From the NCBI RefSeq assembly GCF_027158485.1, contig NZ_JAMKYJ010000013.1: 64,000 bases of DNA; one strand, given 5' to 3'. Numbering within the stretch: the first letter of the stretch is position 1; each line of letters starts with the position of its first letter. Of the stretch, positions 43,999 through 52,815 are shown piece by piece. The notes under the pieces are model-generated. The model saw only the letters and a program-made list of their open reading frames with translations. It ran no database searches and had not been told where the DNA came from. Position numbers and translations under genes: made by a program. This DNA is from Oxalobacter formigenes (lineage in GTDB: Bacteria; Pseudomonadota; Gammaproteobacteria; Burkholderiales; Burkholderiaceae_D).

Positions 43999-44490
43999 AT
44001 GCGACACATAATTTCTGTACTTCTGGAAAACGAAGCAGGCGCACTGGCTCGTGTTGTCGGACTTTTCGCTGCTCGTGGTTACAACATCGAAACCCTGAAC
44101 GTTGCGCCGACCGAAGATCCGACCCTGTCCCGCATGACGGTCGTCACCATCGGTTCGGATGATGTGATCGAACAGATTACCAAACATCTGAACCGTCTGA
44201 TCGAAGTCGTCAAGGTCGTCGATCTGACGGACGGTTATTTCGTCGAACGCGAAATGATGATGATCAAGATCCGTGCCGTCGGCAAGGAACGTGAGGAAAT
44301 CAAACGTACCGCAGACATCTTCCGTGGAAGAATCATCGATGTCAGCGATCGTGCATACACTATTGAATTAACCGGCGATAAAGCCAAACTGGACGCTTTC
44401 ATTGAATCGATCGACCGCACCGCCATTCTGGAAACAGTCCGTTCCGGTGGTTCAGGCATTGGACGCGGTGAACGCATCCTGAAGGTTTAA
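43999..44490 (+). CDS. ilvH: Acetolactate synthase small subunit
   Basis: Regulatory subunit of 163 residues that activates IlvB and gives valine feedback. An ACT domain fills residues 1-75 (RHIISVLLENEAGALARVVGLFAARGYNIETL covers the ligand site), and the C-terminal half binds the catalytic subunit. GGAGG at the end of ilvB serves as its ribosome binding site. Also named ilvN. Confidence 0.96.
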   Translation: MRHIISVLLENEAGALARVVGLFAARGYNIETLNVAPTEDPTLSRMTVVTIGSDDVIEQITKHLNRLIEVVKVVDLTDGYFVEREMMMIKIRAVGKEREEIKRTADIFRGRIIDVSDRAYTIELTGDKAKLDAFIESIDRTAILETVRSGGSGIGRGERILKV

Positions 44491-44528
44491 CCAGTTTTAT
44501 TTTTTGTATTTTTGATTAGGAAACATAA

Positions 44529-45545
44529 ATGAACGTTTTTTATGACAAGGACTGCGATCTGTCCTTAATTAAAGGTAAGAAAGTAACCGTTCTCGGTTAC
44601 GGCTCCCAGGGTCACGCACACGCACTGAATCTGCATGATTCCGGCGTTGACGTTACGGTTGGCCTGCGCAAAAACGGCGCTTCCTGGAGCAAGGCTGAAG
44701 GCGCTGGCCTGAAAGTCAAGGAAGTCAACGAAGCCGTCAAGGATGCCGACATCATCATGATGCTTTTGCCTGACGAAAACATTCCTGACGTATACAACGC
44801 AAGCGTTGCACCGAATGCAAAACAGGGCGCCGTTCTGGCTTTCGCCCACGGTTTCGGCGTTCATTACGGTCAGGTTGTTCCACGTGCCGATTTCGACGTC
44901 ATCATGATCGCTCCGAAAGCACCTGGTCATACCGTTCGCAGCACCTACACCCAGGGTGGTGGCGTTCCTCATCTGATCGCCGTTTATCAGGACAAATCCG
45001 GCAAGGCCCGCGACATCGCCCTGTCTTATGCCATGGCTAACGGCGGTGGCCGTGCCGGCATCATCCAGACGACCTTCCGTGAAGAAACCGAAACCGATCT
45101 GTTCGGTGAGCAGGCCGTTCTGTGCGGCGGTGCCGTTGAACTGATCAAGGCCGGTTTTGAAACACTGGTTGAAGCAGGCTACGCTCCTGAAATGGCTTAT
45201 TTCGAATGCTGCCACGAACTGAAACTGATCGTCGATCTGATTCAGGAAGGTGGTATCGCCAACATGAACTATTCCATTTCCAACAATGCTGAATATGGCG
45301 AATACGTTACCGGCCCTAAAGTCATTACGGAAGAAAGCAAAAACGCGATGCGTCAGGCTTTAAAAGATATCCAGACCGGCGAATATGCCAAGAGCTTCAT
45401 TCTGGAAAACAAGGCTAACGCACCTACCCTGTTGTCCCGCCGTCGTCTGACCGCAGAACACCCGATCGAACAGGTCGGTGGCCGTCTGCGTGCCATGATG
45501 CCTTGGCTTGCCAAGAATAAACTGGTTGACCAGTCCAAAAACTGA
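44529..45545 (+). CDS. ilvC: Ketol-acid reductoisomerase
   Basis: Second common step of branched-chain amino acid synthesis: Mg- and NADPH-dependent isomerisation and reduction of acetolactate. At 338 residues it is the short class I form. The Rossmann motif is VTVLGYGSQGHAHALNL near 19-35, the metal ligands lie in EETETDLFGEQAVLCGG near 186-202 and in YFECCHELKLIVDL near 225. AGGA precedes the ATG. A terminator follows. Confidence 0.98.
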   Translation: MNVFYDKDCDLSLIKGKKVTVLGYGSQGHAHALNLHDSGVDVTVGLRKNGASWSKAEGAGLKVKEVNEAVKDADIIMMLLPDENIPDVYNASVAPNAKQGAVLAFAHGFGVHYGQVVPRADFDVIMIAPKAPGHTVRSTYTQGGGVPHLIAVYQDKSGKARDIALSYAMANGGGRAGIIQTTFREETETDLFGEQAVLCGGAVELIKAGFETLVEAGYAPEMAYFECCHELKLIVDLIQEGGIANMNYSISNNAEYGEYVTGPKVITEESKNAMRQALKDIQTGEYAKSFILENKANAPTLLSRRRLTAEHPIEQVGGRLRAMMPWLAKNKLVDQSKN

Positions 45546-45567
45546 TTTCCGGTTTCGGAAGTCCACG

Positions 45568-45595
45568 AAAAAGAGCGCTTTACGCGCTCTTTTTT
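45568..45595. terminator. Bidirectional terminator after ilvC
   Basis: AAGAGCGC (45571-45578) pairs with GCGCTCTT (45584-45591) around a five-base loop, bounded by an A-run and a T-run. It serves ilvBHC and the convergent nrdAB-yfaE operon. Confidence 0.9.
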
Positions 45596-45634
45596 GTTTT
45601 CTGGACACATCAGGTATTTTATGTCTTCCTTACA

Positions 45635-45985
45635 CTACCGGACATTTTCGATATCCAGTTCAATATCGCATTCGGGTATGCAACAACAGGGCAGTATTTC
45701 ACCTTCATTGACCAGTGCCAGCGGCTCTTGACGATAAGTCACTTTTCCTGCCGTCATCCGGCAACGGCACGAACCGCAATAGCCGGAACGGCACTGGTAC
45801 TCGACGGCTATCCCGTGATATTCCAGCGCTTCCAGCAGCGAAGCTGCCTTTTCAGGGTATTCCAGTTTTTTGCCGCCCGGTTTCAAGGTAATGAACTTTT
45901 GAGCGTCAGATACACCTGCTTCATTTTCCTGCGCAGAGGCATCAGTTCCTTGCCACAAAAAAGTGGAATGGTTCATTTCAGCCAT
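45635..45985 (-). CDS. yfaE: [2Fe-2S] ferredoxin, YfaE-type, RNR maintenance
   Basis: Plant-type ferredoxin of 116 residues. The cluster ligands are in CRSGYCGSCRC near 65-75 and PCCCIPECD near 98-106. Its position directly after nrdB (stop and start overlap as TAATG) matches YfaE, which restores the diferric tyrosyl radical of NrdB in E. coli. It has about 30 extra N-terminal residues compared with the 84-residue E. coli protein, so a later start is possible. Confidence 0.85.
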   Translation of the reverse strand: MAEMNHSTFLWQGTDASAQENEAGVSDAQKFITLKPGGKKLEYPEKAASLLEALEYHGIAVEYQCRSGYCGSCRCRMTAGKVTYRQEPLALVNEGEILPCCCIPECDIELDIENVR

Positions 45986-47115
45986 TACAGTTGAAAATTG
46001 CTCAAATCGTCGGCATTGACTTCAGAGTCGATCTGGCCGACCAGATACGAACTCACCTCGACTTCCTGTGGCGCTACCTGAACATTGTCGGAAACGAGCC
46101 AGGCATTGATCCAGGGAATCGGGTTGGAACGTATTTCAAACGGAAGTGGCATCCCGACTGCCTGCATCCGGGTATTGGTAATGTACTCGACATACTGGCA
46201 CAAAATATCCCTGTTCAACCCGATCATGGAACCATCCCTGAACAGATAATCGGCCCATTCCTTTTCCTGCTCCGCTGCCCGGACGAACAGATCAATACTT
46301 TGTTCCCGACACTCTTTTGCAATTTCCGCCATATCGGGATCATCCTCGCCGGAACCCATCAAATTTAGCATATGCTGGGTACCCGTCAGATGCAATGCTT
46401 CGTCACGCGCGATCAGCCGGATGATTTTGGCATTGCCTTCCATCAGTTCACGTTCGGCAAAGGCAAACGAACAGGCGAAACTGACGTAAAAACGGATCGC
46501 TTCCAGCACATTCACGCTCATCAGGCACATGTACAGCTTTTTCTTCAGTTCATACAGGCTGACATTGACCGTTTTTCCATTAACCTGATGGGTTCCCTCT
46601 CCCAGCAGATGATAATACCCGGTCATTTCGATCAAGTCGTCGTAATAAACGGAAATATCCGTTGCCCTTCTCACGATATTTTCATTGCTGACAATATCGT
46701 CAAATACGATAGCCGGATCGTTGACGATGTTACGGATGATATGGGTATAGGAACGTGAGTGGATGGTTTCGGAAAAAGACCATGTTTCTATCCATGTTTC
46801 CAACTCCGGAATCGACACCAGCGGCAGGAGCGCCACGTTTGGACTACGTCCCTGAATCGAATCCAGCAGGGTCTGGTATTTCAGGTTACTGATGAAGATG
46901 TGCTTTTCATGTTCCGGAAGTGCCTGATAATCGATACGGTCGCGCGACACATCGACTTCTTCGGGACGCCAGAAAAAAGACAATTGTTTTTCAATCAGTT
47001 TTTCGAAAACCTCATGCTTTTGCTGGTCGTAACGGGCCACATTCACCGGCTGTCCGAAAAACATCGGTTCGAGAAGCTGGTTATTCTTCGTCTGGGAAAA
47101 AATGGTATAAGCCAT
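45985..47115 (-). CDS. nrdB: Class Ia ribonucleotide reductase subunit beta
   Basis: Radical-generating subunit of 376 residues, the same length as in E. coli. The radical tyrosine is Tyr123 in HSRSYTHIIRN; the iron ligands sit in IETWSFSETIHSRSY and IARDEALHLTGTQH. The opening MAYTIFSQTKNNQLLEPMFFGQ... (1-22) and ending DDLSNFQL match the enterobacterial NrdB. Class Ia enzymes need oxygen to form the radical. A small hairpin (47143-47164) separates it from nrdA, 103 bases upstream. Confidence 0.97.
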   Translation of the reverse strand: MAYTIFSQTKNNQLLEPMFFGQPVNVARYDQQKHEVFEKLIEKQLSFFWRPEEVDVSRDRIDYQALPEHEKHIFISNLKYQTLLDSIQGRSPNVALLPLVSIPELETWIETWSFSETIHSRSYTHIIRNIVNDPAIVFDDIVSNENIVRRATDISVYYDDLIEMTGYYHLLGEGTHQVNGKTVNVSLYELKKKLYMCLMSVNVLEAIRFYVSFACSFAFAERELMEGNAKIIRLIARDEALHLTGTQHMLNLMGSGEDDPDMAEIAKECREQSIDLFVRAAEQEKEWADYLFRDGSMIGLNRDILCQYVEYITNTRMQAVGMPLPFEIRSNPIPWINAWLVSDNVQVAPQEVEVSSYLVGQIDSEVNADDLSNFQL

Positions 47116-47142
47116 AAAATTGATCTCGATTATTCATTTCCA

Positions 47143-47164
47143 GGGACAGCTTTTTTCTTGTCCC
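47143..47164 (-). promoter_or_regulatory. Small hairpin between nrdA and nrdB
   Basis: GGGACA and TGTCCC (47143-47148, 47159-47164) form a six-base-pair stem whose loop is rich in T on the plus strand. It may stabilise or process the nrdAB mRNA; the short stem makes it tentative. Confidence 0.3.
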
Positions 47165-47218
47165 GTCATCCATTCAGTGTTCTGTCTTTTTCATTAGCCA
47201 AAGAAAAAACAGTGAAAC

Positions 47219-49504
47219 TTATATCTTGCATGCCCCGCTCTCGCAGCCGTCATCCTCTTTGCTTGCCTGAAGATCTTCCTGTGAATCTTCCGCGCCGTCA
47301 CGGGTATTTTGATAATAGAGCGTCTTTACCCCCAGCTTGTAAGCCATCAGAAGATCTTTTAAAAGCTGTGTCATCGGTACCTTTCCGGATGGGAAACGCG
47401 CCGGATCGTAATTGGTATTGGCAGAAATCGCCTGATCGACAAACTTTTGCATCACACCGACCAGTTGCAGATAACCGTTGTTGTCCGGCAAGTCCCAGAG
47501 CAGTTCATAAGCGTCTTTCAGTTGTTCATAATCCGGCACGACCTGACGCAAAATCCCGTCTTTGGATGCCTTGATACTGATATGACCCCGGGGTGGTTCG
47601 ATCCCGTTGGTCGCATTCGATATCTGGGAAGAGGTTTCGGATGGCATCAGCGCGGAAAGGGTCGAGTTGCGCAAACCATACTGCCTGATATTTTCGCGCA
47701 GCGCTTCCCAGTCGTAATGCAAGGGTTCATTACAGAAGGCATCGAGATCCTTTTTATAGGTATCGACGGGCAAAACGCCTTTGGCATACGACGTTTCCCC
47801 GAACCAGGGGCAGGCTCCCTGTTCTTTTGCCAATTCATTGGACGCTTTCAACAGATAATACTGAATCGCCTCAAAAGTTTTGTGCGTCAGATTGTTCGCA
47901 CTGCCGTCTGAATAGCGCACTCCGTGTTTAGCCAGATAATAGGCAAAATTGATGACACCGATACCGAGCGTCCGGCGTCCCATCGCGCCATTTTTTGCCG
48001 CGAGGACCGGGTAATCCTGATAATCGAGCAGAGCATCCAATGCACGGACAGCCAGTGTGGCCAGCTCTTCCAGTTCATCCAGTGAATCGATCGCCCCCAG
48101 ATTGAAAGCCGACAGGGTACAGAGCGCAATTTCACCGTTTTCGTCATTGATGTCATTCAGCGGTTTCGTTGGAAGTGCAATTTCCAGACAAAGATTGGAC
48201 TGGCGAACCGGCGCGACAGCGGGGTCAAACGGGCTGTGCGTGTTGCAATGGTCGACATTCTGGATATAAATACGGCCAGTGGACGCCCGTTCCTGCATCA
48301 TCAGTGAAAACAACTCGACTGCTTTCACTGTCTTTTTGCGGATACTGCCGTCCGCTTCATAGAGTGAATACAGGCGTTCGAACTCGTCCTGATCGGCAAA
48401 GAAAGCGTCGTAGAGTCCCGGTACGTCCGACGGACTGAAAAGCGTGATATCGCCTCCGGCAATGAGGCGCTTGTACATCAGGCGGTTCAGCTGTACGCCA
48501 TAATCAAGATGGCGAACCCGATTGTCGTCCACGCCGCGGTTGTTTTTCAGAACGAGCAGACTTTCGACTTCCAGATGCCACAACGGATAATACACAGTCG
48601 CCGCGCCACCCCGGACACCTCCCTGAGAACAGGATTTCACTGCTGTCTGGAAATGTTTGTAAAAAGGGATACAACCGGTATGGAATGCTTCTCCTCCCCG
48701 GATCGGACTGCCGAGCGCCCGGATACGGCCTGCGTTTACGCCGATGCCAGCCCGTTGGGAAACGTATTTCACGATTGCACTGGCTGTCACATTGATGGAA
48801 TCGAGACTGTCGCCACATTCGATCAGAACACACGAACTGAACTGCCGGGTCGGCGTCCTGACTCCTGCCATGATCGGTGTCGGCAGGGAAACCCTGAATG
48901 TGGAAACAGCCTCATAAAAACGTCTGATGTAATCGAGACGGGTTTGTTTCGGATATTTTGAGAAAAGACAGGCAGCCACCAGAATGTAGAGAAACTGCGC
49001 ACTTTCATAAATTTCACCGGTAACCCGGTTTTGTACCAGATATTTTCCTTCCAGCTGTTTCACGGCCGCATAGGAAAAATTCATGTCACGCCAGTGATCG
49101 ATGAATCCATCCATTTCCGCGAATTCCGCCGGAGAATAATCTTCAAGCAGATGGGAATCGTATTTGCCCATTCCGACAAGTCTCTTGACGTGATCATACA
49201 AAGCGGGTGGCTCGAACTGTCCATAAGCTTTTTTACGCAGATGGAAAATCGCAAGACGCGCTGCAAGATACTGATAGTCCGGAGTTTCACCGGAAATCAG
49301 ATCGGCAGCCGATTTGATCATGGTTTCATGGATATCCGACGTCCGTATGCCGTCATAAAACTGGATCTGGGAACGCAATTCCACTTGCGAAACCGATACG
49401 TTATTCAATCCCTCGGCAGCCCAATCAATGACCCGATGTATCTTATCGAGATCGATGCGTTCTTTTCTTCCATCACGTTTGGTGACTAACAGCCCCTGGT
49501 TCAT
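47219..49504 (-). CDS. nrdA: Class Ia ribonucleotide reductase subunit alpha
   Basis: Catalytic subunit that reduces ribonucleoside diphosphates. Its 761 residues equal the E. coli length, and the active-site cysteines fall at the same residue numbers: Cys225 (QFSSCVLIEC), Cys439 (SNLCLEI), Cys462 (IALCTLSAFN) and the C-terminal shuttle pair Cys754/Cys759 (CESGACKI). A single ATP cone occupies about 1-95. Burkholderiales normally have a longer NrdA, so this gene, with nrdB and yfaE, may have come from a gammaproteobacterium. Confidence 0.97.
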   Translation of the reverse strand: MNQGLLVTKRDGRKERIDLDKIHRVIDWAAEGLNNVSVSQVELRSQIQFYDGIRTSDIHETMIKSAADLISGETPDYQYLAARLAIFHLRKKAYGQFEPPALYDHVKRLVGMGKYDSHLLEDYSPAEFAEMDGFIDHWRDMNFSYAAVKQLEGKYLVQNRVTGEIYESAQFLYILVAACLFSKYPKQTRLDYIRRFYEAVSTFRVSLPTPIMAGVRTPTRQFSSCVLIECGDSLDSINVTASAIVKYVSQRAGIGVNAGRIRALGSPIRGGEAFHTGCIPFYKHFQTAVKSCSQGGVRGGAATVYYPLWHLEVESLLVLKNNRGVDDNRVRHLDYGVQLNRLMYKRLIAGGDITLFSPSDVPGLYDAFFADQDEFERLYSLYEADGSIRKKTVKAVELFSLMMQERASTGRIYIQNVDHCNTHSPFDPAVAPVRQSNLCLEIALPTKPLNDINDENGEIALCTLSAFNLGAIDSLDELEELATLAVRALDALLDYQDYPVLAAKNGAMGRRTLGIGVINFAYYLAKHGVRYSDGSANNLTHKTFEAIQYYLLKASNELAKEQGACPWFGETSYAKGVLPVDTYKKDLDAFCNEPLHYDWEALRENIRQYGLRNSTLSALMPSETSSQISNATNGIEPPRGHISIKASKDGILRQVVPDYEQLKDAYELLWDLPDNNGYLQLVGVMQKFVDQAISANTNYDPARFPSGKVPMTQLLKDLLMAYKLGVKTLYYQNTRDGAEDSQEDLQASKEDDGCESGACKI

Positions 49505-50104
49505 AAATTATTTGCCCATTCAAATAGTTGTTCTGTTGTGTCTGGCAGATCGAATTGATTCGATGAGAATTTTCTCCAGATTCGAAACTGCTTTTTTTCA
49601 TACCTGACACAAGATGTGCTCGCCAGAATAACAAAGGTTTTTATTTCCTGCTGGCGACACAATCGAATGAAAACATGTCATTTGAAACAGGCCAATTGTC
49701 CACAAACATAATAACCAAGCCATTTCGCAAGCAAATTTCTCTTTTTCCCGACACAAAAGCAGGCACTTAATTAAATACAAAAAATTTGATCAGACTCAGT
49801 TTTCTATATATACACGGCACCCCTGCCTTTCAACAGTTTTATTGAAGAAGCAGCTGGGCCTAACTGACACGGCTTCATGGAATGGATACATCCCGGTAAC
49901 CTTTTTCCCGAATATTCCATTAACAACAAACTGCCCGGAAAAACAAAACACTTTTTCTACTTTCAGGGGGAAAAATCCACAAAAAAAGTGTTTTTATGCG
50001 CTCTTTTTTTGCCTCCGTCCCTCCCAGACAGTACAATGGTACTTGCATTGAAGAAAATGTAACTTTTAGCGATAAAAATCGTTTTAACCTGTCTTGTTAA
50101 ACGT
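49505..50104. other. 600-base intergenic region, nrdA / mutS
   Basis: No credible gene: the open frames start at TTG or lack a Shine-Dalgarno and resemble no family. The region is A+T rich and should hold divergent promoters for nrdA and mutS. A 12-base inverted repeat (AAAACACTTTTT at 49945-49956, AAAAAGTGTTTT at 49983-49994) with a 26-base loop is the clearest structure. CTATATATACAC at 49804 recalls half of an NrdR box but has no partner at the right distance. Confidence 0.5.
49945..49994. repeat. Long-loop inverted repeat upstream of mutS
   Basis: Arms AAAACACTTTTT (49945-49956) and AAAAAGTGTTTT (49983-49994) match perfectly; loop of 26 bases contains GGGGG. On the plus strand a further T-run follows at about 50003-50009, so it could end a small plus-strand transcript, but none is identified. 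Confidence 0.45.
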
Positions 50105-52783
50105 ATGACGCCACCATCCACACGGTCTGCTTCAAGGCAGCCAGCGACACCCGACTCAGCCAAACAAACCCCCATGATGCAGCAATACCTGCGCATCAAG
50201 GCGGAGCATCCTGACATGCTGTTGTTTTACCGGATGGGCGATTTTTACGAGTTGTTTTTCGACGATGCCGTTACCGCCTCGAAAATTCTGGGCATCACGC
50301 TGACCCAGCGTGCGACTACCGGTAAAAACATTGCGATGGCAGGTATCCCGTTTCACGCGCTTGACCAGTACCTCGCCAAACTGATTGCCACGGGTGAATC
50401 CGTCGCGATCTGCGAACAAATCGGCGATCCCGCCGCCAGCAAGGGGCCAGTGGAACGCAAGGTCGTCCGTATCGTCACTCCAGGCACACTGACCGATTCA
50501 AATCTGTTGCCTGAAAAAGCGGACCGCCCCCTTCTGGCAGTCAACTGCCTTAAAAACCGGAAACAACTGACGTTGGGTATGGCTTGGCTTTCCCTGTCCA
50601 GCGGTTCACTGAAACTTCTGGACGTTACGGTCGATGAAAAATATCTTCCTGCCCGTCTGCAACAGGAGCTCGAGCGGATCGGTGCAGCGGAAATCCTGAT
50701 TGCCGACGGTTTCGACAAATCGCTTTTATTGAATATTTCAGGACGTATCGTGACCGTTCCTGAATGGCATTTCGATCAAGAAAACGGGAAAAAAGAACTT
50801 ATTGAACAGTTGAATGTCATCACACTTGACGGATTTGGTGTCGGGGACATCAACTCGGCATTGGGCGCGTGCGGTGCCATCCTGAAATATGCCCATACGA
50901 CCCAATCGCAGAATCTGCAGCATGTCCGTACCCTGTCTGTCGAAACGGAAGACGATTTCATTACCATGGACGCCATGACGAGGCGCAATCTCGAATTGAC
51001 CGAACCTATCCGGACAGACAGCGGCCGTAATGAATCGCCCACCCTCTTTTCCGAGCTGGACCATTGCAGGACATCGATGGGTGCGCGACTGTTACGGCAC
51101 TGGATTCACCATGCCAGCCGCAACCAGTCTGTTGCACGTGCCCGCCACGCAACTATTACAGCCTTGACGGAAGCCTGCGTGATTGACGGATTGCGCGGCA
51201 TACTCGGCAATATTCCGGATATCGAACGTATCGTTTCCCGTATCGCACTCTATTCAGCACGCCCGCGCGATCTGGCAGCCCTGCGTTACGGACTTCAGCA
51301 GTTGCCGGGACTTCGTTCTTATCTCGACCAGTGTGTCATGGATGACGGCGCTTCGCTTCTGAAAGAAATCCACCGCAAACTCACCGTTCCTGCTGCCTGT
51401 CTCGACCTGCTTGAGCACGCCATCAACGATGAACCGGCTGCCATGATTCGTGATGGGGGAGTCATCGCCGGGGGATTCAGCCCTGAACTCGATGAACTTC
51501 GCTCGCTTGCCGACAATGCAGGCCAGTTCCTGGTCGATCTTGAGGCACGTGAACGTGCAAGAACCGGCATTACCAATCTGCGCGTCGAATACAATCGCGT
51601 TCACGGCTTTTACATCGAAGTGACTCAGGGACAGGTTTCCAAGGTTCCGGATGATTACCGCCGCAGGCAAACACTCAAAAATACCGAGCGATATATCACA
51701 CCTGAACTCAAGGCTTTCGAAGACAAGGTTCTGTCGGCGCGTGAAAGAGCGCTTGCACTGGAAAAAAGCCTCTATGAAAAATTATTGCAGGACCTGGTCA
51801 TCCATATCAGTCCGCTTCAGGAAATCGCCAGAAACACAGCCAAGCTCGATGTGTTGTCCGCGCTGGCTCTCCATGCCCAAAAACAGAACTGGATAAGGCC
51901 GGAGCTGACCGATGATTCAGTCATTCATATTGTACAGGGACGTCATCCGGTCATTGAAAACAGGATAGAACGTTTTATCGCAAACGACTGCGAGCTGTCG
52001 AATAACAAGAAATTCCTTCTGATTACCGGCCCCAATATGGGCGGCAAATCGACTTACATGAGACAGACGGCGTTGATCGTCCTGCTGGCTTATATAGGCA
52101 GCTTCGTTCCGGCCGATCAGGTTGTCATCGGACCGATTGACCGTATTTTCACCCGCATCGGCGCAGCTGACGATCTGGCTGGCGGCCGATCGACTTTCAT
52201 GGTCGAGATGACCGAAGCGGCCGCCATCTTGAACGGCGCGACAGAAAACTCGCTTGTCCTGATGGATGAAATCGGTCGTGGCACATCCACTTTCGACGGT
52301 CTGGCACTGGCATGGGCCATTGCGAATCATCTGATTGAGAGCAGCCGCAGTTTCACCCTGTTTGCAACACATTATTTCGAGCTGACACAATTGCCCGAAA
52401 CCTGCCCGACAGCAGAAAACGTTCACCTCTCGGCAGTCGAACACAAGGATAACATCGTTTTCCTGCATTCCGTGGAACCTGGCCCGGCTTCGCAAAGTTA
52501 CGGGCTTCAGGTGGCAAAACTGGCAGGCGTCCCTGCCAATGTCATCCGCGTCGCCAGAAAACATCTGGCCGAACTTGAATCGCATTTCATGCCGGGAAAA
52601 GACCAGTTAAGCCTGTTTTCCTATACCCCTTCGACAGAACCGGAAGAAACCACATCAGAAATTTTTGAACAGTTTTCCCCTGTTATCGAAATGCTCGACG
52701 AACTCGATCCGGACAGCCTGTCACCCCGCGAAGCGCTCGAACAATTATATTCATTAAAAAAACAGCTAAAAGATTTACAATAA
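50105..52783 (+). CDS. mutS: DNA mismatch repair protein MutS
   Basis: Recognises mismatches and starts repair with MutL. The 892 residues are slightly longer than the 853 of E. coli because of a Ser/Pro-rich N-terminal extension. The mismatch-probing Phe-x-Glu is in MGDFYELFFDDA near 45, the Walker A is GPNMGGKSTYMRQ near 642, the Walker B is LVLMDEIGRGTSTFDG near 715, and ATHYFELT follows. A C-terminal helix-turn-helix used for dimerisation is near 860-890. No strong Shine-Dalgarno is seen. Confidence 0.98.
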   Translation: MTPPSTRSASRQPATPDSAKQTPMMQQYLRIKAEHPDMLLFYRMGDFYELFFDDAVTASKILGITLTQRATTGKNIAMAGIPFHALDQYLAKLIATGESVAICEQIGDPAASKGPVERKVVRIVTPGTLTDSNLLPEKADRPLLAVNCLKNRKQLTLGMAWLSLSSGSLKLLDVTVDEKYLPARLQQELERIGAAEILIADGFDKSLLLNISGRIVTVPEWHFDQENGKKELIEQLNVITLDGFGVGDINSALGACGAILKYAHTTQSQNLQHVRTLSVETEDDFITMDAMTRRNLELTEPIRTDSGRNESPTLFSELDHCRTSMGARLLRHWIHHASRNQSVARARHATITALTEACVIDGLRGILGNIPDIERIVSRIALYSARPRDLAALRYGLQQLPGLRSYLDQCVMDDGASLLKEIHRKLTVPAACLDLLEHAINDEPAAMIRDGGVIAGGFSPELDELRSLADNAGQFLVDLEARERARTGITNLRVEYNRVHGFYIEVTQGQVSKVPDDYRRRQTLKNTERYITPELKAFEDKVLSARERALALEKSLYEKLLQDLVIHISPLQEIARNTAKLDVLSALALHAQKQNWIRPELTDDSVIHIVQGRHPVIENRIERFIANDCELSNNKKFLLITGPNMGGKSTYMRQTALIVLLAYIGSFVPADQVVIGPIDRIFTRIGAADDLAGGRSTFMVEMTEAAAILNGATENSLVLMDEIGRGTSTFDGLALAWAIANHLIESSRSFTLFATHYFELTQLPETCPTAENVHLSAVEHKDNIVFLHSVEPGPASQSYGLQVAKLAGVPANVIRVARKHLAELESHFMPGKDQLSLFSYTPSTEPEETTSEIFEQFSPVIEMLDELDPDSLSPREALEQLYSLKKQLKDLQ

Positions 52784-52815
52784 AAGAGTTACCAATTTCC
52801 GTTATTTGTTTTTTT

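Noticed and set aside
49607..49620. Second NrdR-like element ACACAAGATGTG
   Set aside because: The centre does not fit the NrdR consensus and the distance to the other element is wrong.
49804..49815. NrdR box CTATATATACAC upstream of nrdA
   Set aside because: Only a half match, 300 bases from nrdA, and without the second box at the usual spacing of about 31 bases.
49842..50062. Short plus-strand frames in the nrdA/mutS gap
   Set aside because: They start at TTG or lack a Shine-Dalgarno, have no recognisable family, and cross the inverted repeat.
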